Positions 11,586 through 22,800 of a stretch of 60,000 nt of DNA are shown in pieces (positions within the stretch are counted from its first letter, which is position 1; each line of letters opens with the position of its first letter). Source of the DNA: Nymphaea colorata (taxonomy: Eukaryota; Streptophyta; Magnoliopsida; Nymphaeales; Nymphaeaceae); the NCBI RefSeq assembly GCF_008831285.2, contig NC_045150.1:2618001-2678000 (forward strand), given 5' to 3'. The notes under the pieces were generated by a model. The model made no database searches. It was not told the origin of the DNA and was given only the letters and a program-made list of their open reading frames with translations. The translations under genes and the position numbers were made by a program.

Positions 11586-13390
11586 TAGGGATGTCAACGG
11601 ATTAGATTTGGATTAGATATGTCGGATATTTACGTATTCAGATTTGAATTCGGATAAACAACAATCTGTATCATATTCGAATCTGATTTTTAAGTTTACA
11701 ATCAAATTGCACTTATCACTTAGAGGCACGGATAGAAGATTCATGGATCTAATTAACAAGGATTTGTTGGTGTTCGATTTTCCTATCAGCGTACATGAAA
11801 TTCCTTGAGTTAGGGATGTAATCTTGCAGCCGGAGACTATTCTGCAAATCCTGCGTTTGATTGGGAAACTAAGTCGATACACTGCCACCGTCTTCTCACA
11901 AAAATTGTTCGTGAACAAAACGCCAATCAACGATGATCTTGATTTTAATGTTAAAATTAAGTGAAAAAAATCTTGTAAGGTAAGAATCAGGTTTCTAACC
12001 TGCTTTAGTATCATCCAAATGGTTGGTTAGAGAGAGCTCTGCCAACTAGCTAGACTAGTTATTGAATTACGGACAAGGATTTCCCGGCCATTGAATAAAA
12101 AGGTGCATAGCGTAATCATATATCGGGCAGCTTTAAATTAAAAGCTGAAAAATGGGAGCTTTCCAGTTTAATTACAGTATTTGAAATTTAACAAGAAAAA
12201 GTAACTGATAAAAGGGTTCGTCTCGCATAATCTACCCATAATTTCACGTTAAGTTACTTTGTATGTGTTTGTGATAGGCTCCATAGTTTGGCTGACTCGT
12301 GGAGTTAGTTTGGAAATCGCTCGAGTCAGCTCAAATCGATAAAAAAAACTTGACTAGAAGTCAAGGTTGGCCTGGCTCGCTTCGGCTCGCCCTTGACTCA
12401 TCCTAACTTACTCGATTCAAGTTATTTTAAAATTCAATCGAGTCGACGAATCAACTCACTGATCCAATCATGATCTGCCTATCCAAAAACGAGTCACAGG
12501 TTTGCCAACTAAGGACTGATAATAATTGGCTGAAACACGACAAGCCAATGTATCGACAAGCCAAAATCCGATCCAAACCTGAATTTCAAATTCTTATCCG
12601 AATCCAATTGAAATTGGACTTTGATTTATACTTAGGACTTGGCATAGGGCATTAAATGTATATATTCAATGTTAGTTAAAAGAAATTGCTTCAATAAAAG
12701 AATTTTTGATTAATTGACTGCATTAATTTATGTTTTATTGTTTATTTGATCGAATAATTTAATTAATTATTAAAGTTTGTTTGTCTGGGTTTTTTTTTTT
12801 TGATAATTATATGGTTTCATATAATTAAAATAAGATTCAAATTTATTATGGGTTAGGATCCGTGAGAAAGAAAATATAGTTATGAACCTTCATTTTCCAG
12901 CTATTGGTCACAAGAGGGAAAAATGATAAACCTTTTATGGAAAAATGATAAGCCTATACAGGTTTCACTAGATTTTATGTTGGTTCCCTTGGCTGAAGCA
13001 CTGCCAAAACAATCTAAACCTGTTAGGTTGTCGGTTCCAAACCCAGCAGCGCAGAATTTCAAAAGACATTCCGGATTCGGATTTATAGTTTCGGATTCGG
13101 TTTCCATCGGATTAAGATGGGTGACAGATATCTAAATTCGGAAGGATATATTATGTTAAGAAAAGTGTTATTCCAATGGATAATTATTTAAAACTAAGTC
13201 TGATTTTCGATCGGATATCATCTTTTAAATGCATATCCGATCAGATTTTCAATTCGAATGGATATCATCTTTTAAATCCATATTTGATCCGATTTTTTAT
13301 CCAGATGTTAAAAGTTTTTACCATATCCAAATTTTTTTTAAAATATTTTGGCCGAATATCCGATCCGAATCCAATCCTTTGACATTCCTA
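11586..13390 (+). mobile_element. Non-autonomous hAT-type element (1.8 kb)
   Basis: The ends are inverted: TAGGGATGTCAACGGATTAG at the left and, read from the other strand at the right, TAGGAATGTCAAAGGATTGG. The flanks are an 8-bp target duplication with one mismatch (CGTCCAAG at 11578, AGTCCAAG at 13391), as hAT transposons make. The interior holds many GGATTCGGAT / ATCCGAATCC units and a nested relic rich in CTCGAGTC-type sequence (12270-12470). No transposase reading frame is visible. Confidence 0.75.
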
Positions 13391-13692
13391 AGTCCAAGTC
13401 CGATTGTGACTGCCTTCTCCTTACTTATCACATGTTAACAGAGCAAAGGCTGTTGTTAATCTGTTTGCTCAACATTATCTTGCTGCTGGTTCCTTTTCTT
13501 CATTTATAAGATTGAGAGTGAGAGTCAGAAAAGTGGATGTACAAGTCATTAATTTATATCATTATTTTTTCCATCTAGTACAATCTTTTTCATTTACAAA
13601 GTTTACTGAATCTTTTGTATGGAGTCGCTAGGTTTCAACAGCTTGTTCTTGAAACTTGATAATTTGATTTTTCATTTAGATCATATTTGGTG

Positions 13693-13695
<3 letters not shown>

Positions 13696-13725
<30 letters not shown>
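13696..13725. repeat. (TA)n microsatellite
   Basis: 15 units. Confidence 0.95.
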
Positions 13726-13728
<3 letters not shown>

Positions 13729-14570
13729 AAGTTGGTAAAAGCCGGACACTTTGGTCCCTTTGATTTTGATTTTCAGAGTTCTTTTTCACAATCTAACCTT
13801 ATTGATATGATCTTAAGAATGCATGAGCTTATGCAAAATGTATATTAAGTTGATCATTTGTTAGACTTTAATTGTGTTTTTATAATAATAAAAAAAAAGA
13901 ATAGCCCCATGGCATGATAATAATCAACATTTTTTATAAAAACAACTTTTCAATCAAAACATGTTTTATGTCAAAATAGTCTTCACCGATATATTAAGAT
14001 GCTCCTGAACGGTATTACAAATTGTAAAAGTATTTAATTTTCTCTAGAGATCCCAATCCTTCTTAGCTCAAACAGATTACCTTTTCCTTTCTTTTAGAAA
14101 CCAAAAACTAAAATGCCTAAGAAATTGGTTTCCAAATAAATAAAAAAATAAATTTTTCTATGTAGCTGTGGTGATTTTGTAGAGTTTAAACACCAAAATG
14201 TGAAGCATCAAAATATGGGTGCTGGAAGCATGCATCAGAGAGAAGAAATCTGTCATGTTCATTAAGATAAATTAGCACGGAAACCAACTATTAGTAGGTT
14301 GAATAAGAGAACATGCATTGGATAACTTCTGTCGAAAATAAGAGGTCAATTAAAATATTTTTCTATTGCATTGTTCTTCAAATGCTGGAGAGAGGATTTC
14401 ATTAGGATTCAAATTCATTGCATTCTGATTTGAATATTAACATACATTGGTATATCTGCAATGCAATCAAACTACTAATTAAATTTAATTAATCAAACTA
14501 CTAATTAAATTATTCAGACAATACGAACGCCTTTCTTGGATCGGTATACTTACGGACACATATACACCCC

Positions 14571-14640
14571 AAGGGGTTGGCGCGGTGGGCCTTTAAATAC
14601 CAAGAAGTCTGGGTTCCACTCATGGACACCATGGTCTGTC
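14571..14640 (+). mobile_element. Relic of a tRNA-like SINE head
   Basis: TTGGCGCGGTGGG (A-box-like) is followed about 30 bases later by GGGTTCCACTC (B-box-like). Only the head is recognisable. It lies just upstream of the B3-B promoter block. Confidence 0.3.
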
Positions 14641-14816
14641 TGAAGAAGCTTAATTCCTTTAGCTGGATGCTATTTTCTTTTATACGATCCGACCTAGCGA
14701 TTTGGTTCAAAATTCAAACAAAACGAACTCGAAATCTAGTTTCCTAGTTTGATAATGGAAAGTTTTGGTTGACGCCGGAAATAGAAGGCCCTCTAACTGC
14801 TCGGAGATCATCTCTC

Positions 14817-14824
14817 TATAAATA
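14817..14824 (+). promoter_or_regulatory. TATA box of B3 copy B
   Basis: TATAAATA lies 153 bases before the ATG, at the position equivalent to the TATA box of copy A, within conserved upstream sequence. Confidence 0.6.
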
Positions 14825-14969
14825 TATATGTGTTTCTGCTCTCTTCTTTTAAACCCTCCAAGATCGATCGATCGACCGATCACGTTCCTTACCAAAACCT
14901 CAGCTTCCACAGTACCCACCTTAGGTTTCCGTCGCCTCCAGAAGATCAGGCATCAATTGAAAAGCAGAC

Positions 14970-15581
14970 ATGAAGAACAAGACAGAAGGAGGGAGTTGCA
15001 GCAACAGGGCAGACAATGGCGGCCTCTTCTTGCTGGCCGAAGAGGCTGAACGACAAGGGTGCTCGAAGCAGACGGGGAAGGAGGTGGAAGCAGAGAGAGA
15101 GAGGGCCTCGCTGTTCCCGTTCCTCAAGAGCACGAGACACCGGAGCAAGGTTCTTGGGTGGCCGGAGGCGGTGGTTAGGTGCCATGCCATGTTGCCGCTC
15201 GTAAAATCCGTTTGCGTAAAGAAACTGACGGCGACGGATACCAGGAGTCACCACAATCGTCTGCTGTTCCGTAGAGAAGACGTGCATGACTTGGTGTTCG
15301 AGGAGTTGAAGGAACCGGAGAGAAGGATGGTGTGCGAGGAAGGCGGGAAGGGCCTGCTGGTTCCTACGCTGGACGAGGCGGGTCGGCCATGGGCACTTGT
15401 CCTCATCTACTGGTCGAGCAATGGGTCCTATGTCTTGAAGAAAGACTGGTCGAAGCTCGCCGACTCCAATGGCTTCCATGCACACATCGACATCGAGATC
15501 TTCAGCTTCAGGCAGCGCACGAGCGGAAGGCTCTGTTTCGTCATCATCCGTCGTTCCCCTGCTACTGGTCATGCATGGTGA
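14970..15581 (+). CDS. B3-domain protein, copy B (203 aa, single exon)
   Basis: This is a paralogue of the gene at 9554, with the same length, the same start context and the same C-terminus (SPATGHAW). The two proteins differ at 15 of the first 57 residues but at only 3 (74, 127, 161) of the remaining 146. The B3-like block is LPLVKSVCVKKLTATDTR through IDIEIFSFRQ. The gene has its own TATA box at 14817 and a shared upstream block, so it arose by DNA duplication and not by retroposition. Its 3' flank (15582-15905) is shared with the third copy near 58 kb. Reading frames on the opposite strand here are shadows of this gene. Confidence 0.75.
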   Translation: MKNKTEGGSCSNRADNGGLFLLAEEAERQGCSKQTGKEVEAERERASLFPFLKSTRHRSKVLGWPEAVVRCHAMLPLVKSVCVKKLTATDTRSHHNRLLFRREDVHDLVFEELKEPERRMVCEEGGKGLLVPTLDEAGRPWALVLIYWSSNGSYVLKKDWSKLADSNGFHAHIDIEIFSFRQRTSGRLCFVIIRRSPATGHAW

Positions 15582-15905
15582 CCCACAGGAGATCGGTGAT
15601 GATCAGGGAGGGAGAAGATGGTCGTAATGAGGCGGCTTAATGGGATTTTTTGAAACTTGATTCGTCGACTGAATTTCTCGTCTCCATTCTTATTCTTTTC
15701 AGCCATTGCAAAATAAAAGAAAAAATTAGAGTTATGTTGTTAACTTGTTAGAAGATTCTTTGTTTCTTCTGTGTTGAAGCTATTTTCCCGACTCCCTGCA
15801 TCAGAGAGAGAAAGTGAGGGAGACGGCCGGAGATCAGGGAGGGAGTGCTTTGGAAAAAATTAGTTATTCTTCTTTTCTTGAAAAAAAAAAAGAAATAAAG
15901 GCTTC

Positions 15906-16864
15906 TGAAATTCCTTTTTGGGAAGAAGGGAAATTAGTTGGCGACAACTATTTTCCAAATAGCTTACATGATGTCTTTATCAAACTCAACTGAATCAGAT
16001 CCATGCTAAGGAAAAAAGGTGTTTGATGGACATCTCGGGAGACTTAATTTGACAGTCATAAATTAAATACATTAAAAACCACGCTCTATCTAACTCAAAA
16101 GAAGAGAGAATCAACATATCTAAACCATCTCCTAAATGTTTATATCTTAACTCGATTCGTAGACCGAATCGATGGTGCTACGGATTCGGTGGATCGACGA
16201 CTCAATCCATTTTGAATCGGCCAAACATTAAAAAAAAAAAAACTCACTTAGAAAAATAAATAGAAAAATGTAAAAATTAATTATTCTTTTCAAATGTGTT
16301 AAGAATTATATAATGATAAAAAGAGAGCACTTAATCATATTGATATAGTGCTATATTCATTTGATTGTGAGTGCACTCTCAACCATTGCAGAACTAAATG
16401 CATGCTCGAATGGCTCGCTCATGAGTAACCTGAACTGAATTTGAAAAACCCAGCACAAGAAGAAGGTGCTCAAGGATGTAAACGAGGCTGAGGTTTTGGC
16501 TATAATGATTTTCACAAACTTTACTTGAAATTTCAATATACATTGAATTTAATGGATTTGAAGCGCGCAGGAACGAGATATAGCCAACAGATTTGTGGTG
16601 AAAATCGTATACTTTGGGTTTCTTGCTCAATCCGTCTCGTGCGTTTCGGAGAATCAAAAACTGTATGGATTTGTGTAGGAAGGAACGAAGGAGCCCTGTG
16701 CTGATCCAATTTAATTGGTCCTGGAGAGTCCCGACCTTGGAGATGATGGTGCCGCACCTACACGAAGAAGAAAGAAATGGCTGGGCCATGTTTGGCCCGT
16801 AAGGACCTAACCGCGTCCGCCGGTCAGCAGCCGCCACGCTCGCCTTTCTCGCTGCTCCACTTCA
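15906..16864. other. Intergenic DNA upstream of SAL1, probably including its promoter and 5' leader
   Basis: The last 130 bases are GC-rich (CCGCGTCCGCCGGTCAGC) and lead straight to the SAL1 ATG. I could not fix a TATA box or start site. The 147-codon frame on the opposite strand (16837-16394) has no recognisable domain and is not called. Confidence 0.55.
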
Positions 16865-19800
16865 ATGGCTTTATTAATCAGAGGAGGTAGAGGAGGAATG
16901 GCTGTTCTGCCGCCTTACGCTCCACCAACCGGCAGCGCCTCCTCCTTTCGCCTCCAGTTCTCTTCCCGCCATCACCACCTAAGCCGGTCTGTCCTCCCTT
17001 TCCCGAATCCTGATCTCGACTTCTTTCTCTCCAAGAAGCAGAAGCTCCGGACGAGGAGCAGGGCCTCCATTTTCGCCATGGCGTACGAGAAGGAGCTCTC
17101 CGTCGCCAAGAAGGCCGCTTCCCTCGCTGCCCAACTCTGCAAGGTCTCACTTTTTCTCTCTCGATCTCCAAATTGGGTTTCTTGTTTCTTCTTCTCTATA
17201 AATGTCATTGTGCTTCCGTCTGTTTCCGTTGCCAAAACTTCGCCGGTTTTCCTTTCAGTTTAGGCACTGGATTAACCTAGTTCCATAAGGGGAGGCATCC
17301 TTTCGATCTGTCAATGATATTTATTTGAATGACCCTTTTGGGATCCTTAGACGGTAGGGTGGGGAAGCAATGAAACATGGTTCTTACGTACGTGTCACGA
17401 TCGTTCAACAAGAAGGGGAATGTAATATGTTTAGAGAGATGCTCGTGCATTTCTCCTGCATGATGCTTCATTGCACTGACGTCTTCACTGCGGCAAGGGC
17501 CAAGGGGTGTTTGATTTTGTGGCTAGTAGTTAGATTCCATTCTTTTTCTCCATTTTCGTGCGAGATCCTGATGGTTTGAAGTGTCTCTGCTTACCTCTTC
17601 CTTGTTTGGAGATCGCTTTGTTTTCCGTGAAGGTTGTCATCGCTATAATGCAAATACTCAAGGAGACAAGGCATTCCTCTATCGTATTTATTTTCTTTAT
17701 TTTCCCCTTAAGTTTGCGTTTAAAAAGTTTAATATGAATCTGCAAGTAGGCGTTAATGTGATGTGATTCAGTTGTCCATATAGCATTGCAATTTATGAAA
17801 CATCGCTAAAATTATTGCAAATATTGGAGGAGACAAGACATGCATCTATCTTCTTTATTTTCCTTACTTTTCCGTTGAGTTTGCATTTAAAACTAGTCAA
17901 GTTACAACTTTCATGCATCTAGTTGGACAAGTTGAGGTTAGAACTTGGAGCTAGATTTTGCCACATTTAGTTGCCTTATGCAGTACTAAATGTGACAAAT
18001 TTGGTCTACGCATAAAATGATTGAGATATGAGTTAAAAGGTGAAGACCGTTCTCATGTTACTGTCATGAAAATTGCCAGGAAGCCCCTGCCATTGCCTCA
18101 TTGAAATGAGGATAAGATGGGCCACCACTATAATGGATGTTTTTTCTGTCTAGCTATTTAAAATCTAACAATTACTATTTTGTCTATTTTAATGGCAGCA
18201 TTTTAGAGTGATATTGTTGGTCCTTGATTATTTAATTTTGGTTTCAACTGGTAGTTCTTTCCTCTCTTCATACAACACTAATGAATGGCTTCATTGTACT
18301 CAAAATCTAGGCATCACTCTTAAGATACTACGTCTTAGTTGCTTTTGACTTTTTCAGTAGGGACCAACGTACTATTTTGTCACAGAGACTTATACATACA
18401 AATGTAACTAATTACAATTTTATTATACCCTGTTTTTCAGAAAGTGCAGAAGTCGCTTTTGCAGTCAGATGTCCAATCAAAGACTGATAAAAGCCCTGTA
18501 ACAATTGCTGACTATGGTATATGCTTTTACGCTTCAAATGTTTCTTTAATTATGAATTGGCTGACAGACAGTGAGTAGCACGTTAACAGTTAATAGTAAA
18601 ACATGGGTTAACCCAGGTAGATGTCCAAAATATGACATTGGTGTGTATGTGACTCATGGTTGCTCTGTAGATTGAAACTTATGGTTTAATGTTGATGTTA
18701 TGTTTACATGCATATTGGAAAATGAGATATAATCCTCAAAGAGAATATGCACGTGCTAAGCAATAATTTACGGAAAGAATAATTGAAAAGAGCAATTATG
18801 CATAACAGGATATGTGCAATCCAAAGTTTTCATCTTATGACAGTATCACCACATTGGGATGACATCAACTTCTACTTTTGTTTTGGGCATGTCTAATTTA
18901 GTGGAGAATTAAAAGTAGATCACTTTCAATAGGCATATCTTGCAGCCATAGTCACACAAAACACTTTTTCTTTTTTCAAAAAGAAAGCAAAGAAGCTCAA
19001 CAAATAAATCAGCCGCTTAAAACTTTAAAAGAGGGCCGTAAAAAAACATTAAAATGAAAGAAATGTGAAAAAATCGTTTGTTTCCATTTTTTTCATTTTT
19101 TCACTCTTTTTCCATTTTCTAGTTTTTATTTGTTGCAAATCTACTTATTTCTTTGTGTTTGTGACTTTGTGTTATTAGTTTCCCACTTATTTTATTATTT
19201 CCCTCATTCTTATTTTTTTTTTAAAATTAACCATATTTTTCCCCCTTTGTTTCAAGCTCACCGTATTATACCCGAGAAAAACCTCGCCGCTTAAAATGCG
19301 AGAAAGTTTTCGGTGACTCTGCTAGCAACAAAGTTGTAAATTGCATACTAAAAATATATAAGTCCAGAAAAGATAAAAAAGTCTACGGAACAATGTAAGC
19401 TCTCATAATAGAAACCACTCAAGTCCATTCAATTTCATTTGCCCCAATATTCCTTTTCATGCTAACAATTTTCTAAAGAAGTTTCAATTCCTCTTGCGCC
19501 TCTGGTAGTACATGTCTGGCTTAACATGTGCTAAGTAATTTTGGACAATCAAAGAGCATCTCCATCAGAGAATTGCACACAAAAAACTGAAAGCTTAGAA
19601 AAATAAAAAGGAAAAAGTAAAAATTGTGTAATAGCAATGTGTCTAAAATTTAACATGTTTAACTCTTTATAAATGGCTTCATACTGCTCTTAGTATGGAT
19701 TTAAATTTTTAAAGTTTTAGTGGTGCTTAAGATGCATTATTTGTATGTGGATAAAATATGACAGGATGACTTAGTCTATAGTACGTATGACGTGTCATCT

Positions 19801-22800
19801 GATCTGTCAGTGTGTTCAGTGTTAATGGTATGACTCATTGTCCTGATACTGATAGATTTTAAAGTTCACACCCCTTTATCGTCAGAACAGTTATCTAATA
19901 TTAGTAGACAATGACTAATAGACAACCGTCGACCTACCAACTAATATCAAATTAGTCCCTTTATAAGGTCTAATATTAATTTAATTTACCTGAATCATTT
20001 GTAATATGTGAAGTTTCTCCGTTGCTAACATGCCATTGAGAATTTTGGGAGTCAATGGACAATCCCATAAGTGCTTGTGGAGAGTCATTGGCTTGATAAG
20101 AATGGTTGAACCGATTGTAGGCTTTGTAGCTGTTGATGGCTGAACAGTTCTGCTATCCACATATTTGACAAGCCATAATACTTGTTTTTGTTGTTTTTCT
20201 AAAAATCATTTTCTGACTGACTATTCCCGTCTCGAGAGTTGGCTTTGCTTTGACCAGTGTCTCCTTGAGGAAATCCTTATCCTTTAGAGTTAATGTTGTT
20301 ATTCTTCTTTGTTGAAGTTGTTGAAGTTGCCTTTATCTGTATAGAAGGCTATTTGAGGAATGTCCCCATGATCAGTTTATGCCTTGTCTCATGACTTTGT
20401 AGAAGAGGTATAACATCTCGATATGCTGGAGTTTTCAGCATACCAGTTACAGAAGACACATAACTGGCTCCAATCGTTGAAGGAGCTAGAAGACTTTAAC
20501 TTTGTCTTCAATTGGATTTCTTTAATCACACCGATTTTTAAACTTGTAAATATAGTTATTCAATGAGTCATTACCTTTCTTTATTGTTGATATCTGTTGA
20601 ATGAGGCAAACCTCTCGTTCTTGAGAGTCATGGGCAAAGGATTTATTTAGGATAACCCAGATCTCCCTGGATGTGTCTGCATCAACAATTAATTCCCACA
20701 TATTTAGATATAGCAACAAATATCGTTCTTGGGTATTTTTTGGCAAAGTTGTTTTTTTTGGAGAAAATCATGAAGATTTAGAAAAAAAAATGTTAGCTAA
20801 AAACATAATAAATGAGAAACTAATAAGAAGGCATAAAAAAACATCTAGGTAAAATGATAACAGACATCGTATCGCATCTAGGAGGTCACATTAACTTACC
20901 AATAACAAAAGGAAATAAAACAATGGAACAAAAGTTGAAAAAAATGAAAACAGAAAATGAAATAAAAAATAAATGAAACTCGAAAGAATCACAAAAGAAT
21001 TGCGATAAACTCATGATAAATTGATTTTTAATTTTTTTTCAAAATATCACGATTTTTTTTGAAAATATTGCAATATTTGTGGCTATGGATTGAGGAAGTG
21101 TTGGTATGATCCATCCCTTTAGTAACCTATCTGAATGTTTCCAAGATATATAAGCAGCATTTGGGATCTGAGTTTTAACTTTTGCCTTGTCAGTGGGGAG
21201 TCCTTTATGAACTGAGGAGGCATTGGAGTGTCTTGATCGAGAAGGGCATGCATATCCTGGCTTTCAACTAAAGCCAGGATTGTGTCCTCCAGGGCAGGAA
21301 GTTTCCATGAGTTAATTTCAAGGAAACAAAGTTGGAATTGTTCAAATAAACGGGATATGAACAAACTGGTTATACCATTGAAGAATCAGAGTTTGTCCAT
21401 GTGCTCTGTTACCATGAAGAAAAGGTGTAAAGAGAACGAAACTTGTTCTCAAAAGGGAACATCAAAATGAATTCTTCTGCATGTTTTATGTGATTGTTTT
21501 TTGTGTTATGTACATGTATTTAAAGAGAAGAGAAGAAACAAATTACAGCAGTTATTACAATAGTTACAATAGGTGGTTATGAAGAATGTGCTGACTGCGG
21601 TGCTTGCTCCTGTCCATTTGGTTCAGTCGGGGTCTGCCTTATGAAGGGCTAGGTGCGAACTGAAGTCAGCTGTGAAGCATGTTAGGGTCAGTCATACCTG
21701 GCACTTGGGCCAGCTTTTGGGCCAGATCAGTAGTATTTTTCCTTTATCAAATTCTTTCTTGTATGTAGTCTAAGTGTAGTATAGTTCTTCCAGTTTCTTT
21801 TTTATTTAGTTATTTTTTTAACTTAAACTAAGAAATTTAGCAGATACTTTATTATTTTAATGTATCTTTTACTTTTTGAATTTGTGGGATTTTCCAATGG
21901 AAAAAAAAATTTAACAACTTTTCTGAGGGGCTGTTTGATGGGTGGAAAAATGGAAATGGAAAGAAATTTCCAGAAATTTATTTCTGGAATTGAAGAATGG
22001 GAAATAAAATTCCATTTTTCTAAAACCATGTTGTGTTTGTTATAGAGGAATTATTTTTCTGGAAAAAAATTTCTTCGTTTGGTGGAAATGGTGAGGAAGA
22101 AGGAGGAAGAAGGGAAGGAGAGAGGAGGAGGAAGGAGGAAGAAGGGAAGGGAAGGGAGGAGCAGGAAGAAGGAGGAGGGGGGAAGAAGGGAAGGGAAGGG
22201 AGGGAGGAGGAGGAAGACGACAGAGGGAGGAAGAAGGGAGGCGGAGGAAAGATGATGCCCCTTCCTCCTCCCTCCCTTCCCTTCTTCCTCCTTCTTCTTC
22301 CCTCGCTCCCTTCTTCCTCCTCCTTCCTTCCCTTCCTCCTCCTCCCTCCCTTCCCTTCCCTTCCCTTCTTCCTCCTCCTCCCTTCCCTTCCCTTCTTCCT
22401 CCTTCTTCCTCCCTCACTCTTCCTCTTTCTTCCTCTTTCCCCTTCGTTCCCTTCTTCCTCTTTCCCTTTCGTTCTTTCCGTAAACTCTTGCTGTGTAATC
22501 TACAATTTTGACAAGGAAATCCTCAGTCGGGAGAAAATCAATAACAAAAAGAGATTTATCACCTCCAAACCCAACATGACAAAGGCAGAGATGCTTGTCT
22601 CATATGACTAATCACGAAAACTCGGGGAAAATAAGAAGCCCAAACAGAAAACCACAAAACCTACCAGAAACAAGAAATAGACAATTGAAACTAGGTCAAG
22701 GAAAAGGAGGGGTAGAGAGGAAAAGAAAGAGGAACAACAATTGATTCTGCAGCAGGAGAGCAGAACTCACAGTTGATGGGCGTTCGAATTCTCCAACCGA

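Noticed and set aside
16394-16837. 147-codon minus-strand frame upstream of SAL1
   Set aside because: No domain. It lies in the probable SAL1 promoter/leader, and its composition does not stand out as coding.
22033-22611. 192-codon frame across the purine/pyrimidine block
   Set aside because: It encodes only low-complexity Glu/Gly/Lys/Arg then Ser/Leu/Pro sequence from the hairpin. No start context or domain.
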